A stretch of DNA of 64,000 bases from Ashinkailepas kermadecensis (taxonomy: Eukaryota; Arthropoda; Thecostraca; Neolepadidae), in NCBI GenBank assembly GCA_034440615.1, contig JAOTOM010004127.1, positions 1 to 64,000 on the forward strand, written 5' to 3'. A program made the position numbers and the translations under genes. The notes under the pieces are model-generated. The model was given only the letters and a program-made list of their open reading frames with translations, had not been told where the DNA came from and searched no databases. Below are positions 62,922 through 64,000 of this stretch, piece after piece; the stretch's first letter is position 1, and every line of letters starts with the position of its first letter.

Positions 62922-64000
62922 AATGGACAGGGGGCAGTGACAGTCGGCTCGTCGGGACGATTGGACGAATGGACAGGGGGCAGTGACAGTCGGCTCGTCG
63001 GGACGATTGGACAAATGGACAGGGGGCGGTGACAGTCGGCTCGCCGGGACGATTGGACGAATGGACAGGGGGCAGTGACAGTCGGCTCGTCGGGACGATT
63101 GGACGAATGGACAGGGGGCAGTGACAGTCGGCTCGTCGGGACGATTGGACGAATGGACAGGGGGCGGTGACAGTCGGCTCGTCGGGACGATTGGACAAAT
63201 GGACAGGGGGCAGTGACAGTCGGCTCGCCGGGACGATTGGACGAATGGACAGGGGCAGGATTGGACGAATGGACAGGGGGCAGTGACAGTCGGCTCGTCG
63301 GGACGATTGGACGAATGGACAGGGGGCGGTGACAGTCGGCTCGTCGGGACGATTGGACGAATGGACAGGGGGCGGTGACAGTCGGCTCGTCGGGACGATT
63401 GGACGAATGGACAGGGGGCGGTGACAGTCGGCTCGTCGGGACGATTGGACGAATGGACAGGGGGCAGTGACAGTCGGCTCGCCGGGACGATTGGACGAAT
63501 GGACAGGGGGCAGTGACAGTCGGCTCGTCGGGACGATTGGACGAATGGACAGGGGGCGGTGACAGTCGGCTCGTCGGGACGATTGGACGAATGGACAGGG
63601 GGCGGTGACAGTCGGCTCGTCGGGACGATTGGACGAATGGACAGGGGGCGGTGACAGTCGGCTCGTCGGGACGATTGGACGAATGGACAGGGGGCAGTGA
63701 CAGTCGGCTCGTCGGGATGATTGGACGAATGGACAGGGGGCGGTGACAGTCGGCTCGCCGGGACGATTGGACGAATGGACAGGGGGCAGTGACAGTCGGC
63801 TCGTCTGGACGATTGGACAAATGGACAGGGGGCAGTGACAGTCGGCTCGTCGGGACGATTGGACGAATGGACAGGGGGCAGTGACAGTCGGCTCGTCGGG
63901 ACGATTGGACGAATGGACAGGGGGCGGTGACAGTCGGCTCGTCTGGACGATTGGACGAATGGACAGGGGGCAGTGACAGTCGGCTCGCCGGGACGATTGG
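62922..64000. repeat. 46-bp minisatellite, about 23 copies, continuing past the window
   Basis: Core GGACAGGGGGCAGTGACAGT plus CGGCTCGTCGGGACGATTGGACGAAT. Units are over 95% alike by eye. Alternating sites are CAGTGACA/CGGTGACA, CTCGTC/CTCGCC and ACGAAT/ACAAAT. One short unit lies at 63246-63269. The antisense open frame of 305 codons repeats every 46 residues because three units make 138 bp. Confidence 0.97.

Noticed and set aside
62903..63820. 305-codon antisense open frame
   Set aside because: By-product of the 46-bp array. It repeats every 46 residues because three units restore the frame, and it lacks flanking coding signals.

Overview
This is a window of eukaryotic nuclear DNA, most likely from an invertebrate animal. 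Protein-coding sequence is sparse and split into small exons with GT...AG borders. Mini- and microsatellites make up a large share of the sequence. There are hAT-type miniature transposons, a decayed non-LTR retrotransposon and a tRNA-like element. I see no operon, ribosome binding site or other bacterial or viral layout. The one recognisable gene is an RDL-type GABA receptor. That points to a protostome, perhaps an arthropod such as a crustacean, but the organism is an inference.

The gene lies on the minus strand, so its 5' side is at high coordinates. Three consecutive exons of the extracellular ligand-binding domain can be placed to the base: 37873-37940 (68 bp), 34093-34319 (227 bp) and 6811-6893 (83 bp). 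Their phases (1-0, 0-2, 2-1) fit together, and together they encode about 126 residues, from beta strand 1-2 through the complete Cys-loop. The introns between them are 3,553 bp and 27,199 bp. I could not find the signal-peptide and N-terminal exons (above 37940) or the transmembrane exons (below 6811).

Layout: 1-1740 holds the 5' part of a non-LTR retrotransposon (minus strand, ORF1 with three zinc knuckles and two frameshifts). 2387-2620 is a hAT-type MITE. 4011-5077 is a 1-kb GA/AT/GA microsatellite. The 27-kb intron (6894-34092) carries a second hAT MITE, a 35-bp higher-order minisatellite (10.4-11.7 kb), a diverged 28-bp array, a palindromic TCAAGTC cluster, a 3.1-kb GACGGCGGGG minisatellite (22.1-25.2 kb), a 43-bp array (27.5-28.3 kb), a fold-back structure with TGACGTCA motifs, a tRNA-Val-like element and a CT/T tract. 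The last 26 kb (37941-64000) shows no confident gene. It holds 30-, 23-, 31-, 23- and 46-bp arrays, a second GA/TA/GA tract, a palindromic array bounded by GGTACC, a third hAT MITE, a GGGAGA array and GGTGAC/CAG repeats.

Most long open frames lie in tandem arrays whose unit lacks stop codons on one strand, so they are not treated as genes. I found no evidence of a new enzymatic, defence or mobile system. The notable points are the receptor gene with its satellite-loaded intron and several unusual repeat architectures.
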